Notes under the pieces: generated by a model | Seen by the model: only the letters and a program-made list of their open reading frames with translations | What the model was told of the DNA's origin: nothing | Databases searched by the model: none | Shown: positions 51,376-60,341 of the stretch, in pieces | Numbering within the stretch: the stretch's first letter is position 1 | How the letters are laid out: each line of letters begins with the position of its first letter | DNA from: Trabulsiella odontotermitis | GTDB lineage: Bacteria; Pseudomonadota; Gammaproteobacteria; Enterobacterales; Enterobacteriaceae | Direction of reading: 5' to 3' | DNA: 64,000 bases | Assembly: GCF_030053895.1 (NCBI RefSeq) | Contig: NZ_CP125781.1 | Coordinates: 1,612,001-1,676,000, forward strand | Translations under genes and position numbers: made by a program

Positions 51376-53483
51376 TGGCAAAGCGGGCATCAGCACGAGG
51401 CATTCGCCGTGATATTTCCAGTATCTTACGTGCCCCACGCCGTATGCAGGTGGCCGATGCGGTCAGTGCTTATATGCGTGTTCCAGTGGGCGCAGGCAAC
51501 TCCATCCCGTGGGATCCGGATCTGGCTCCCTATGTAATAGAACCCATGAACTGCCTGACATCGCGCGAATACGATGCCGTGGTGTTTGTGGGTCCGGCAC
51601 GTACCGGGAAAACCATCGGTCTGATCGATGGCTGGATTGTCTACAACATCGTTTGTGATCCGGCGGATATGCTGGTCATTCAGGTGTCGGAAGAGAAAGC
51701 GCGGGAACACTCGAAAAAGCGTCTTGATCGCACATTCCGTCGCAGCCCGGAAGTTCAAAGCCGGTTAAGCCCACGTCGCAACGACAATAACGTGTACGAC
51801 AGGACGTTCCGGGCCGGGAACTACCTGAAGCTGGGCTGGCCGTCGGTCAATATCATGTCGTCGTCGGATTATAAAAGTGTGGCGCTGACGGATTACGATC
51901 GCTTTCCTGAAGATATCGACGGCGAGGGTGATGCCTTCCTGCTGGCATCAAAACGTACACAGACTTTTATGTCCTCGGGCATGACGCTGGTGGAGAGCTC
52001 ACCCGGTCGCGATATCCGGGACACGAAATGGCGCCGCAGCTCGCCACACGAAGCACCACCGACCACGGGTATTCTGTCGCTCTATAACCGGGGCGACCGC
52101 CGCCGCCTTTACTGGCCGTGCCCGCATTGCGGCGAGTATTTCCAGCCTGAAATCGACAATATGACAGGTTACCGGGACAACCCCGACCCTGTCACGGCCA
52201 GTGAATCGGCTTTTCTTCAGTGCCCGGCCTGCCACGGCAAAATTCAGCCCGAAATGAAGCGCGAACTGAACATGAAGCATGTCTGGCTTCGCGACGGGCA
52301 GCAAATTGACCGTCACGGGAAGATTACCGGGGAAGGCCGGCGTTCCCGTATTGCGTCGTTCTGGATGGAAGGCCCGGCAGCGGCATACCAGACATGGTCA
52401 CAGATGATTTACAAATTCCTGACGGCAGAGCAGGAATATGAGGCAACACAGAGCGAGGAAACGCTGAAAACGGTGGTAAACACCGACTTCGGGCGTCCTT
52501 ATCTGCCGCGCGCCAGCCTGGAACAACGTAAAAGCGAGTTGCTGGAGCAGCGTGCGGAGGAGGTTCCGAAGCGTTCTGTTCCGGACGGGGTGGCTTTTCT
52601 TACCGCAACGGTCGACGTCCAGGGTGGCCGGAACCGGCGTTTTGTCATTCAGGTGACCGGCTATGGTCAGCAGGGCGAACGATGGCTGGTTGATCGCTAC
52701 AACATCCGTCAGTCGATGCGTATCAATGCCGATGGTGAAAGCTATCCCATTGACCCGGCGAGCTACCCGGAGGACTGGGATCTTCTCCTGAGTGATGTGT
52801 TCGAAAAATCTTGGCCACTTGCCAGTGATGAAACGAAGTGCATGCGGCTTATGGCGATGGCTGTGGACTCAGGTGGGGAAGATGGCGTTACGGACAATGC
52901 CTATAAGTTCTGGCGCAAATGCCGCCGGGAAGGTTTCGGCAAGAGAGTATTTCTCTTCAAGGGAGACGGGCAGCGCCGCGCCAAACTCATCACCCGCACT
53001 TATCCGGATAATACCGGGCGATCCACACGACGGGCAAAAGCTGCCGGTGACGTTCCTCTTTACCTTCTGCAGACCGATGCGCTCAAAGACCGTGTCAACA
53101 ATGCGCTGTGGCGGGATTCGCCGGGGCCGGGCTATGTGCATTTCCCCAAATGGCTGGGCCCGTGGTTTTACGATGAGCTGACTTACGAGGAGCGTTCTCC
53201 CGATGGTAAGTGGAGCAAACCCGGCCACGGTGCCAACGAGGCGTTTGACCTGATGGTCTACGCCGACGCGCTGGCGATCCTTCACGGCTACGAGAAGATT
53301 AAATGGTCAGATGCACCGGAGTGGGCATGCAGGGAAACCTGGACTGAAAGCCGGCAGGAGAAATCGACCGAACCACCATCCGCAGTACCGGCAAAACCTG
53401 TTCCGGCAGTGAAAGCAAAACGGCGCAAGCCAGCGGCTGACTCAGATTCAAATCCATGGGCCACATCAGGAGGCTGGGTGTGA
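51375..53483 (+). CDS. Terminase large subunit (lambda GpA family)
   Basis: 702 aa. Walker A-like VGPARTGKT (~75), adenine-binding and Walker B region around VALTDYDRFPEDIDGEGD, a zinc-finger-like CPHC...CPACHGK (~250-300) and the nuclease domain with VDVQGGR and AVDSGG. It cuts cos and pumps DNA into proheads. Confidence 0.94.
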   Translation: MAKRASARGIRRDISSILRAPRRMQVADAVSAYMRVPVGAGNSIPWDPDLAPYVIEPMNCLTSREYDAVVFVGPARTGKTIGLIDGWIVYNIVCDPADMLVIQVSEEKAREHSKKRLDRTFRRSPEVQSRLSPRRNDNNVYDRTFRAGNYLKLGWPSVNIMSSSDYKSVALTDYDRFPEDIDGEGDAFLLASKRTQTFMSSGMTLVESSPGRDIRDTKWRRSSPHEAPPTTGILSLYNRGDRRRLYWPCPHCGEYFQPEIDNMTGYRDNPDPVTASESAFLQCPACHGKIQPEMKRELNMKHVWLRDGQQIDRHGKITGEGRRSRIASFWMEGPAAAYQTWSQMIYKFLTAEQEYEATQSEETLKTVVNTDFGRPYLPRASLEQRKSELLEQRAEEVPKRSVPDGVAFLTATVDVQGGRNRRFVIQVTGYGQQGERWLVDRYNIRQSMRINADGESYPIDPASYPEDWDLLLSDVFEKSWPLASDETKCMRLMAMAVDSGGEDGVTDNAYKFWRKCRREGFGKRVFLFKGDGQRRAKLITRTYPDNTGRSTRRAKAAGDVPLYLLQTDALKDRVNNALWRDSPGPGYVHFPKWLGPWFYDELTYEERSPDGKWSKPGHGANEAFDLMVYADALAILHGYEKIKWSDAPEWACRETWTESRQEKSTEPPSAVPAKPVPAVKAKRRKPAADSDSNPWATSGGWV

Positions 53484-53692
53484 AACAAAGCGATATCGAA
53501 ACCATGATCCAGAAATATGTGGACGCGGAAATGGCCGTGCTGGACGGGAAGTCCATTACGTTCAACGGGCAACAGATGACGTTTGAGAACCTCTCAGAGA
53601 TCCGCAAGGGGCGGCAGGAGTGGGAACGCCGTCTGACAGTCTTCATCACCAAGCGCCGGGGAAATCCTGGCTATCGTCTGGCGAGGTTTTAA
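53480..53692 (+). CDS. Head-tail joining protein gpW
   Basis: 70 aa from GTG 53480, with AGGAGG upstream and overlapping the terminase stop. VKQSDIETMIQKYVDAEMAVLDGKSITFNGQQMTFENLSEIRKG...RRGNPGYRLARF fits the gpW family (two helices and a beta hairpin), placed between terminase and portal as in lambda. Confidence 0.88.
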   Translation: MKQSDIETMIQKYVDAEMAVLDGKSITFNGQQMTFENLSEIRKGRQEWERRLTVFITKRRGNPGYRLARF

Positions 53693-55203
53693 TGTCAATC
53701 ATTGATGATGCAATCGGCCTCTTTTCACCGGCATGGAAAGCGTCCCGGCTTCGCGCCCGGGCAGTGATCCGGGCTTATGAAGCGGCCAGACCATCGCGGA
53801 CGCATAAAGCGCGACGTGAAAATCGGTCAGCAAACCAGCTCAGCCAGATGGGCGCTGTCTCCCTGCGTGAGCAGGCGCGATGGCTCGATAACAATAATGA
53901 CCTTGTCATCGGCATTTTCGACAAACTGGAGGAGCGGGTGGTGGGGGCGAACGGGATCGTTGTCGAACCTCACCCCAGGCTGACCAATGGCAAGCTGGCG
54001 AAAAAGCTGGTGGTGGATATTCGCACGAAATTTGCAGAATGGTCTGTGAAACCGGATGTCACCGGGCAGTTTACCCGTCCGGTGCTGGAGCGCCTGATGC
54101 TGCGCAGCTGGCTGCGTGACGGTGAAGTCTTTGCCCAGCTGGTCAATGGTACCGGAAACGGACTGGAGCCGTCAGCACGCATCCCTTTCTGGCTGGAAGC
54201 GCTGGAAGCTGATTTTGTTCCGATGACCAGTGACGAATCAGCAAAGCTGAGCCAGGGGGTATACCTCGATGACTGGGGGCGCCCGAAGGGATATATGGTT
54301 TATAAATCTCTCCCGGTGACCGGCAAGCAGCTCGATACCAAAACTATCGATGTCGAAAATATGCTGCATCTGAAGTTTACGCGCCGTCTGCATCAGACCC
54401 GCGGGAACTCACTGCTTTCCGGTGTGCTGATGCGCCTCAGCGCGCTGAAAGAATACGAGGATGCTGAGCTTACGGCGGCGCGGATCGCCGCAGCGCTGGG
54501 GATGTATATCAAAAAGGGTGACGGGCAAAGTTACGACGAAGAGTCTACCTCAGGCACTAAAGACAGCGACCGCGAGCTGATGATTCAGCCGGGCATCATC
54601 TATGACGATCTGGAGCCCGGTGAAGAAATCGGGATGATCAAGTCGGACCGTCCCAATCCCAATCTCGAATCCTTTCGCAACGGGCAACTGCGTGCGGTTG
54701 CCGCAGGCTCCCGTCTCAGTTTTTCCAGCACAGCGAGAAACTATAACGGCACCTACAGCGCCCAGCGGCAGGAGCTGGTGGAATCCACCGACGGGTATCT
54801 CATCCTTCAGAACTGGTTTATCGGCGCTGTCACCCGACCGATGTACCGCGCCTGGCTGAAAATCGCTGTGGCGTCCGGGGAGATCAAAATTCCCCGTGGT
54901 GTCGACATGGATACGCTCTACACCGCGGTGTATTCCGGTCCGGTGATGCCGTGGATTGATCCGGTAAAAGAGGCCACTGCCTGGAAGATGCAGATTCGTG
55001 GCGGTGCAGCAACGGAATCGGACTGGGTTCGCGCCAGCGGCCGCAATCCGGATGACGTAAAGACGCGGCGTAAAGCTGAGATCGATGAAAACAACGAGCT
55101 GGGGCTGAAATTCGATACGGACCCGGCTAACGATAAAGGAGGCACCAGTGCCGAAGCCAAAGAACCGGGCGCTCAACCGTCCGAAAGCCAGCGCAGGCAG
55201 TAA
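53692..55203 (+). CDS. Portal protein (lambda B family)
   Basis: 503 aa from ATG 53692 (TAATG overlap with gpW). KASRLRARAVIRAYEAARPSRTH, then DLVIGIFDKLEERVVGANGI, MLHLKFTRRLHQTRGNSLLSGVL and FSSTARNYNGTYSAQRQELVES are lambda-portal signatures. It forms the dodecameric ring for DNA entry and exit. Confidence 0.93.
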   Translation: MSIIDDAIGLFSPAWKASRLRARAVIRAYEAARPSRTHKARRENRSANQLSQMGAVSLREQARWLDNNNDLVIGIFDKLEERVVGANGIVVEPHPRLTNGKLAKKLVVDIRTKFAEWSVKPDVTGQFTRPVLERLMLRSWLRDGEVFAQLVNGTGNGLEPSARIPFWLEALEADFVPMTSDESAKLSQGVYLDDWGRPKGYMVYKSLPVTGKQLDTKTIDVENMLHLKFTRRLHQTRGNSLLSGVLMRLSALKEYEDAELTAARIAAALGMYIKKGDGQSYDEESTSGTKDSDRELMIQPGIIYDDLEPGEEIGMIKSDRPNPNLESFRNGQLRAVAAGSRLSFSSTARNYNGTYSAQRQELVESTDGYLILQNWFIGAVTRPMYRAWLKIAVASGEIKIPRGVDMDTLYTAVYSGPVMPWIDPVKEATAWKMQIRGGAATESDWVRASGRNPDDVKTRRKAEIDENNELGLKFDTDPANDKGGTSAEAKEPGAQPSESQRRQ

Positions 55204-57172
55204 TTCGTGGTTCCGCATGCAGGCCAGTGCTGATAACGATGCAGATATTTATATCTACGACGAAATTGGTTACTGGGGAGTGACGGCGCGCCAGTTCGTC
55301 AACGAGCTGAAGGCGCTGGGTGATGTCACCCACATCAACCTTTACATTAATTCGCCGGGTGGCGATGTCTTTGATGGCATCGCCATTTTTAATGCCCTTA
55401 AACATCACGGCGCCGCGATCACCGTCCATATCGATGGTCTGGCAGCGTCCATGGCGTCGGTCATTGCGATGGTGGGTAACCCGGTGATCATGCCGGAAAA
55501 CACCATGATGATGATTCATAAGCCATGGGGGTTTGCGGGTGGTGATGCCAGTGACATGCGGGATTATGCCGATCTTCTCGACAAGGTTGAGTCAGTTCTG
55601 ATCCCGGCCTATGCGCAGAAGACAGGAAAATCTGCCGAAGAAATTGCGGCAATGCTGGAAGACGAAACCTGGATGGACGGTAACGAGTGCGTTGCGCTGG
55701 GTTTTGCTGATCAGGTTGCACCCTCCCTGCAGGCGATGGCCTGTATTCACTCAAAACGTATTGAGGAATTTGAAAAAATGCCAAACAGCATTCGTAATAT
55801 GATCACCCCGCCGCGCAACAGCACTCAACGTGAGGCTCCTGCGGCACAGACCCAGACTACTCAGACCCTGACCACGCAAACACCGGCAGTTGCTGACGAG
55901 GCTGCAATCCGCGCTCAGGTGCTCGCAGAGCAGAAAGCCCGTGTGAACGCCATCGGCGATCTCTTTGCCATGTTTGGCGGTAAGCATCAGGATCTGATGG
56001 CGCAGTGCGTCGCGGATCCTGAATGCTCCGTTCAACAGGCGAAAGACCTGCTTCTGGCCGAACTGGGCAAAAACTCCACACCATCAGACAAAACTACCCA
56101 GGCGCATATTTACGCTGGTAATGGCAACTTTGTCGCGGATGGTATTCGCCAGGCGCTGATGGCGCGCGCCGGTTTCGACAAACAGGAGCGCGACAACGTC
56201 TACAACGGGATGACGCTGCGCGAGTATGCGCGTATGGCGCTGACAGAGCGTGGTATTGGTGTGTCCAGCTATAACCCGATGCAGATGGTGGGGCTGGCGC
56301 TGACGCACAGTTCCTCGGACTTTGGCAACATCCTGCTTGATGTGTCGAATAAGGCGCTGCTGCAGGGGTGGGATGAAGCAGAAGAGACCTTCCAGCGCTG
56401 GACGAAAAAAGGGCAGTTATCCGACTTCAAAACCGCACATCGTGTAGGTATGGGGGGCTTCCCGTCGCTCCGCCGGGTGCGTGAAGGGGCTGAGTACAAA
56501 TACGTGACCACCGGGGATAAAGGCGAAACCATCGCGCTGGCCACCTATGGTGAAATCTTCTCCATCACCCGTCAGGCGATCATCAATGATGACCTGAATC
56601 AGCTGACTGACGTGCCGATGAAAATGGGGCGCGCGGCTAAAGGGACCATTGGTGATCTGGTTTATGCTGTTCTGACCACGAACCCGAAACTCTCTGACGG
56701 GAAAGCACTGTTCCACGCTGACCACAAAAACCTCTCCACCGGGGCGATTTCGGTATCCTCAATTGACGCCGCGCGCCAGCTGATGCGCCTGCAGAAAGAA
56801 GGTTCCCGTTCCCTGAATATCCGTCCGGCTTACATGCTGGTTCCGGTCGGTCTGGAAACGCTGGCCAGCCAGACCATCAAGTCGGCGAGCGTGAAAGGGG
56901 CAGATATCAATGCCGGAATTATCAACCCGATCCAGAACTTCGCAGAAGTGATTGCGGAAGCGCGACTGGATGAGGCTGATGCGAAAGCCTGGTATCTGAC
57001 TGCGGCGATGGGCACCGACACTATCGAAGTGGCTTACCTGAACGGTGTCGATACGCCGTACATCGACCAGCAGGAAGGTTTCACCACCGACGGCATTGCG
57101 ACAAAAGTGCGTATTGATGCCGGTGTGGCGCCGCTGGATTATCGCGGCCTGGTCAAATCAAGCGGCCAGTAA
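55148..57172 (+). CDS. Fused ClpP-like prohead protease and major capsid protein
   Basis: 674 aa in one frame from GTG 55148 (AAAGGAGG upstream), overlapping the portal by 56 nt. Residues ~20-200: ClpP/S49-type protease with INSPGGDVFDG, catalytic Ser in GLAASMAS and His in MIHKPWG. Residues ~210-290: Gln/Thr/Pro-rich and helical scaffold-like linker. Residues ~300-674: capsid domain (YGEIFSITRQAIINDDLNQLTDVPMKMGRAAK...LFHADHKNLS). The protease presumably frees the capsid domain during assembly. Confidence 0.9.
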   Translation: MPKPKNRALNRPKASAGSNSWFRMQASADNDADIYIYDEIGYWGVTARQFVNELKALGDVTHINLYINSPGGDVFDGIAIFNALKHHGAAITVHIDGLAASMASVIAMVGNPVIMPENTMMMIHKPWGFAGGDASDMRDYADLLDKVESVLIPAYAQKTGKSAEEIAAMLEDETWMDGNECVALGFADQVAPSLQAMACIHSKRIEEFEKMPNSIRNMITPPRNSTQREAPAAQTQTTQTLTTQTPAVADEAAIRAQVLAEQKARVNAIGDLFAMFGGKHQDLMAQCVADPECSVQQAKDLLLAELGKNSTPSDKTTQAHIYAGNGNFVADGIRQALMARAGFDKQERDNVYNGMTLREYARMALTERGIGVSSYNPMQMVGLALTHSSSDFGNILLDVSNKALLQGWDEAEETFQRWTKKGQLSDFKTAHRVGMGGFPSLRRVREGAEYKYVTTGDKGETIALATYGEIFSITRQAIINDDLNQLTDVPMKMGRAAKGTIGDLVYAVLTTNPKLSDGKALFHADHKNLSTGAISVSSIDAARQLMRLQKEGSRSLNIRPAYMLVPVGLETLASQTIKSASVKGADINAGIINPIQNFAEVIAEARLDEADAKAWYLTAAMGTDTIEVAYLNGVDTPYIDQQEGFTTDGIATKVRIDAGVAPLDYRGLVKSSGQ

Positions 57173-57189
57173 CAGCACGACGAATCCGA

Positions 57190-57209
57190 CGCCCGTAAGG
57201 GCTTTTTTT
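57190..57209 (+). terminator. Intrinsic terminator after the capsid gene
   Basis: GCCC-GTAA-GGGC followed by seven T residues; a second hairpin CAGCCCC/GGGGCTG follows at 57221-57238 before the next gene. It may reduce tail gene expression relative to capsid. Confidence 0.75.
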
Positions 57210-57252
57210 ATACCTGAAATCAGCCCCGTCGGGGGCTGAGCGGAGAAGAACT

Positions 57253-57579
57253 ATGTCGAAGAATTATGTGCAGGACGGGAAGACCATTCCCCTGGCGAAT
57301 ACCGGCACTGATGCAATCCTCAGTGGTACGCCGGTTGCCATCGGCACAGTGGTCGCCGTGGCGATCACGGATATTGCGCCGGGCCAGACGGGTGATGGTT
57401 TTGCGGAAGGCGTTTTCGTCCTTCCAAAACTGCCCGCGGATGCGATTTCTGCCGGTGTTAAGGTTTACCTCAAGGCTGGTGTTATCCAGCTGGCGGCAAC
57501 GGATGCAGTCGCTGCGGGCGTGGCGTGGGAGGGTGCGGCAGCTGGCGTGAGCGTCGTTGACGTGAAGATCAATGGCTAA
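57253..57579 (+). CDS. DUF2190 capsid decoration/cement-type protein
   Basis: 108 aa. MSKNYVQDGKTIPLANTGTDAILSGTPVAIG...GFAEGVFVLPKLPADAISAGVKVYL is the DUF2190 pattern. Small beta-rich proteins placed after the capsid gene act as head decoration, like lambda gpD. Confidence 0.85.
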   Translation: MSKNYVQDGKTIPLANTGTDAILSGTPVAIGTVVAVAITDIAPGQTGDGFAEGVFVLPKLPADAISAGVKVYLKAGVIQLAATDAVAAGVAWEGAAAGVSVVDVKING

Positions 57580-57847
57580 CCCGTTTGACACAATGGCTGG
57601 TCGCATGGATGCGGCCACTGTCCGGAAAATGGGGAGAACCGCGGTTATCAACGGCGTGCCGGTGGATGTCATCCCAGCAGAGCTTATTGAACAAATGGGG
57701 CCGGTGTCGGGGAACATGGTATCGCTGGTGGTTTTCTCGGAGACTTACCGCCCGCGGCGCAATGACGACGTGGTGTATGAGGGCGAGACCTTCAGTGTTA
57801 CCCGCCACGACAAATTCAACGGAAAGCCGCGCATCTTTATTGAATAG
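57572..57847 (+). CDS. Head-tail attachment protein (FII-like)
   Basis: 91 aa, overlapping the previous gene by 8 nt. ...GRTAVINGVPVDVIPAELIEQMGPVSGNMVSLVVFSETYRPRRNDDVVYEGETFSVTRH is the phage head-tail attachment type, a small beta barrel. Position matches lambda FII. Confidence 0.75.
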   Translation: MANPFDTMAGRMDAATVRKMGRTAVINGVPVDVIPAELIEQMGPVSGNMVSLVVFSETYRPRRNDDVVYEGETFSVTRHDKFNGKPRIFIE

Positions 57848-57855
57848 GAGGATTT

Positions 57856-58410
57856 ATGTCAATAAAGGGGCTCGAACAGGCAATTGCCAATCTTAACAGC
57901 ATCAGTAAAACCGCCGTACCGCGCGCATCTGCGCAGTCAGTCAATAATATCGCCGGGCAGGCGATAAATCGCAGTGTGTCAGTGGTGTCAAAGGCAACGC
58001 GGGTGCCGCGAAAACTGGTGAAGCAGCGTGCCAGACTGCGACGAGCGACCGTCAGAAAACCCCGGGCGTTAATCAGGGTGAACCGCGGTAACCTGCCCGC
58101 GATTAAGCTCGGTACCGCCAGCGTCAGACTGTCGCGCCGCAAACGTGATAAAGGGAGCGCAAATAGCGTGCTGCAAATCGGGCCGTTTCGCTTTCCGGGC
58201 GCATTTATTCAGCAACTGGCGAACGGGCGCTGGCATGTGCTGCGCAGAACCACAAAGAGCCGTTATCCCATTGAGGTGATCAGCATTCCCCTCGCAGCAC
58301 CGCTGACGGCGGCATTCCGGACCGAGCTGCCGAAGCTCATGGACGACAGAATGCCGGAAGTCATGCGGCAGAACCTTAAAAACCAACTGAGACTGGTGCT
58401 CATCCGATGA
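57856..58410 (+). CDS. Minor tail protein Z
   Basis: 184 aa, strongly basic N-terminal half (KLVKQRARLRRATVRKPRALIRVNRGNLPAIKLG). The motif FRFPGAFIQQLANGRWHVLRR is typical of lambda gpZ, needed to connect the tail end to the head. Confidence 0.88.
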   Translation: MSIKGLEQAIANLNSISKTAVPRASAQSVNNIAGQAINRSVSVVSKATRVPRKLVKQRARLRRATVRKPRALIRVNRGNLPAIKLGTASVRLSRRKRDKGSANSVLQIGPFRFPGAFIQQLANGRWHVLRRTTKSRYPIEVISIPLAAPLTAAFRTELPKLMDDRMPEVMRQNLKNQLRLVLIR

Positions 58411-58805
58411 AAAACCCCCAAATTCGTGCCGCGGTGCTTGCGGCATTAAAGCGAAATATCACTCAACCAGTGACCTATTTTGACGGTCGTCCGGGATTTA
58501 TTGATGAGCAGGATCTCCCGGCCATTGCGGTTTACCTGACAGACGCCCGATCGACGGATGACGCCGTTGATGAGGACATGTGGACAGCGGTCCTGCATAC
58601 CGAAGTTTTTCTAAAAGCGAGTGACACCGACTCGGCGCTGGATGAGTGGATGGAAAGTCAGGTCTATCCCGCGATGGCCGATGTACCGGAGCTGGCCGGG
58701 TTAATCGAAACCATGAGTGCGCTCGGGTACGACTACCAGCGCGATGATGAGGCGATGACGTGGGGATCGGCAGATCTCAGTTATTCAATCAGCTACGTAA
58801 TGTGA
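58407..58805 (+). CDS. Tail terminator protein U
   Basis: 132 aa, 4-nt overlap with Z. IRAAVLAALKRNI...YFDGRPGFIDEQDLPAIAVYLTDAR and the C-terminal W-GSADLSYSISY match lambda gpU, which caps the tail tube when full length is reached. Confidence 0.9.
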   Translation: MKNPQIRAAVLAALKRNITQPVTYFDGRPGFIDEQDLPAIAVYLTDARSTDDAVDEDMWTAVLHTEVFLKASDTDSALDEWMESQVYPAMADVPELAGLIETMSALGYDYQRDDEAMTWGSADLSYSISYVM

Positions 58806-58812
58806 GGACACT

Positions 58813-59550
58813 ATGCCAACACCAAACCCGCTGGCGCCTGTAAAAGGTGCCGGTACCACATTCTGGATTTATGGCGGTTCCGGCGATCCGTTTGCCAACC
58901 CGCTGTCTGATATCGACTGGACCCGCCTGGCGCAGGTGAAGGATTTAACCCCCGGCGAAATGACCGCGGATTCGGAAGACGACACCTACATCGATGATGA
59001 AAACGCCGACTGGACCAGCACCGCGCAGGGGCAGAAATCTGCCGGTGACACGTCGGTCACGCTGGGATGGAAACCGGGCGAAGCCGGGCAGAAAGACCTG
59101 GTGAGCTGGTTCAATGACGGTACCGTCCGGGCGTACAAGATTAAATACCCCAATGGCACCGTGGATGTGTTTAAAGGCTGGCCGAGCAGCCTCGGCAAGA
59201 CCATCACCTCGAAGGAAGTCATTACCCGCACGGTGAAGATCACCAACTCCGGGAAACCGAATCTGGCGGAAGAGAGTGGTGCGCCGGTGATTGCGGTTAC
59301 CGGCGTCTCGCTCGATAAAACCACTGCGGCCGTCGCTGTCGGAGCAACCGTGACGTTAAACGTCTCGGTGCTGCCCGCCGGTGCGTCGGATAAATCGTTC
59401 CGCGTGTCCACCTCTGATCCCGAAAAAGCCACAGCCAGCGTCAGTGGCAACATCGTTACGGTGACCGGTGTTGACGCGGGTGTGGTGCCGGTGGTGGTGA
59501 TGACGAACGACGGCAACTTTGTGGGCATCTGCGAAGTGACCGTATCCTGA
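58813..59550 (+). CDS. Major tail protein V with Ig-like C-terminal domain
   Basis: 245 aa. Tail-tube domain ~1-155 (ends RTVKITNSGKPNL), then a bacterial Ig-like (Big_2) domain ~163-245 (VTGVSLDKTTAAVAVGATVTLNVSVLPAGASDKS...). The Ig-like domain decorates the outside of the tube in lambda and may aid adhesion. Confidence 0.93.
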   Translation: MPTPNPLAPVKGAGTTFWIYGGSGDPFANPLSDIDWTRLAQVKDLTPGEMTADSEDDTYIDDENADWTSTAQGQKSAGDTSVTLGWKPGEAGQKDLVSWFNDGTVRAYKIKYPNGTVDVFKGWPSSLGKTITSKEVITRTVKITNSGKPNLAEESGAPVIAVTGVSLDKTTAAVAVGATVTLNVSVLPAGASDKSFRVSTSDPEKATASVSGNIVTVTGVDAGVVPVVVMTNDGNFVGICEVTVS

Positions 59551-59586
59551 TAAACGGGGCTCCGGCCCCGCCTCCCGGAGTACAGC

Positions 59587-60012
59587 ATGTTTTTAAAAAC
59601 CGATGAAATGACCCGCAACGGGCAGACCATTATCCTGTTCGAACTGTCCGCGCTGCAGCGCATCAGTCATCTTGAATATCTGAAAAACATCGAAGCGATC
59701 GAAGAGGGTGATTTTCAGAAAGCCATGGAGGTGACCGTGCAGACCGGTGCCTGGGTGGTCGCCATGTCTCTCTGGCACGGGCATACCCTGAAAGGCACCC
59801 TTAAGGAAGGGGCGGTTGCGGAATACGTGAAAATTCAGCAGGAGGTGTTGTCCACCTGGCCGCTGGATTTAATCGCCGAAGCGGACTTCCGGGTGAAACA
59901 GCTCTCCGGCATGCTGCCGCCACCTGATGAGGAAGATGTTGCAATCGACACCACTGCGCAGGCGGATGATACCGAGCCGGTGTCCGCGGAAAAGTCCTTG
60001 CCAGTGAGCTGA
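59587..60012 (+). CDS. Tail assembly chaperone G
   Basis: 141 aa. FLKTDEMTRNGQTIILFELSALQRISHLEYLKNIE and DLIAEADFRVKQLSGM are gpG features. It coats the tape-measure protein during tail assembly. A -1 frame continues into the T reading frame; see the slip site at 59988-59994. Confidence 0.9.
   Translation: MFLKTDEMTRNGQTIILFELSALQRISHLEYLKNIEAIEEGDFQKAMEVTVQTGAWVVAMSLWHGHTLKGTLKEGAVAEYVKIQQEVLSTWPLDLIAEADFRVKQLSGMLPPPDEEDVAIDTTAQADDTEPVSAEKSLPVS
59988..59994 (+). other. Probable -1 frameshift site for G-T fusion
   Basis: GGAAAAG read as GAA-AAG in the G frame. A -1 slip of the Lys codon gives AAA and continues in the T frame (GTC CTT GCC AGT GAG CTG ACC TTT GTC ATG), which is open through to 60341. 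Lambda uses GGGAAAG at this place, so this is a variant heptamer. Confidence 0.65.
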
Positions 60013-60341
60013 CCTTTGTCATGAAGCTGGCGCGTGAGTTCGGTCGCCCGGACTGGCGCACCATGCTGGCTGGCATGTCCTCAACAGAATACGGCGACTG
60101 GCATATTTTCTACCGGGACAACTACTTTCATGACGTGCAGCTTGATCTGCATTTTTCCGGGTTGCTCTACACCCTCTCAACGATGTTTTTCAGTGATCCT
60201 GAACTGACCCCCGGCGCATTCAGCGTCCTTTCCCCGACATCTGACACGCTCCCGGACGACGCGCCGGACGACGATGTGCTGATGGCAAAAGCAGCAGGCA
60301 TTACAGGAGGCGTTCGCTATGGCCCAGACGGCAGTCGGTGA
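59988..60341 (+). CDS. Tail assembly protein T, made as a G-T fusion by frameshift
   Basis: The T frame has no ribosome site of its own; the first ATG (60021) lies 8 bp after the G stop inside MKLAREFGRPDWRTMLAGMSSTEYGDWHIFYRDNYFHD, and the typical lambda gpGT sequence ASELTFVMKLAREFG starts upstream of that ATG. Production as a gpGT fusion by -1 slipping is therefore expected. T recruits the tail-tube protein to the tape-measure complex. Confidence 0.82.
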   Translation, partial: GKVLASELTFVMKLAREFGRPDWRTMLAGMSSTEYGDWHIFYRDNYFHDVQLDLHFSGLLYTLSTMFFSDPELTPGAFSVLSPTSDTLPDDAPDDDVLMAKAAGITGGVRYGPDGSR

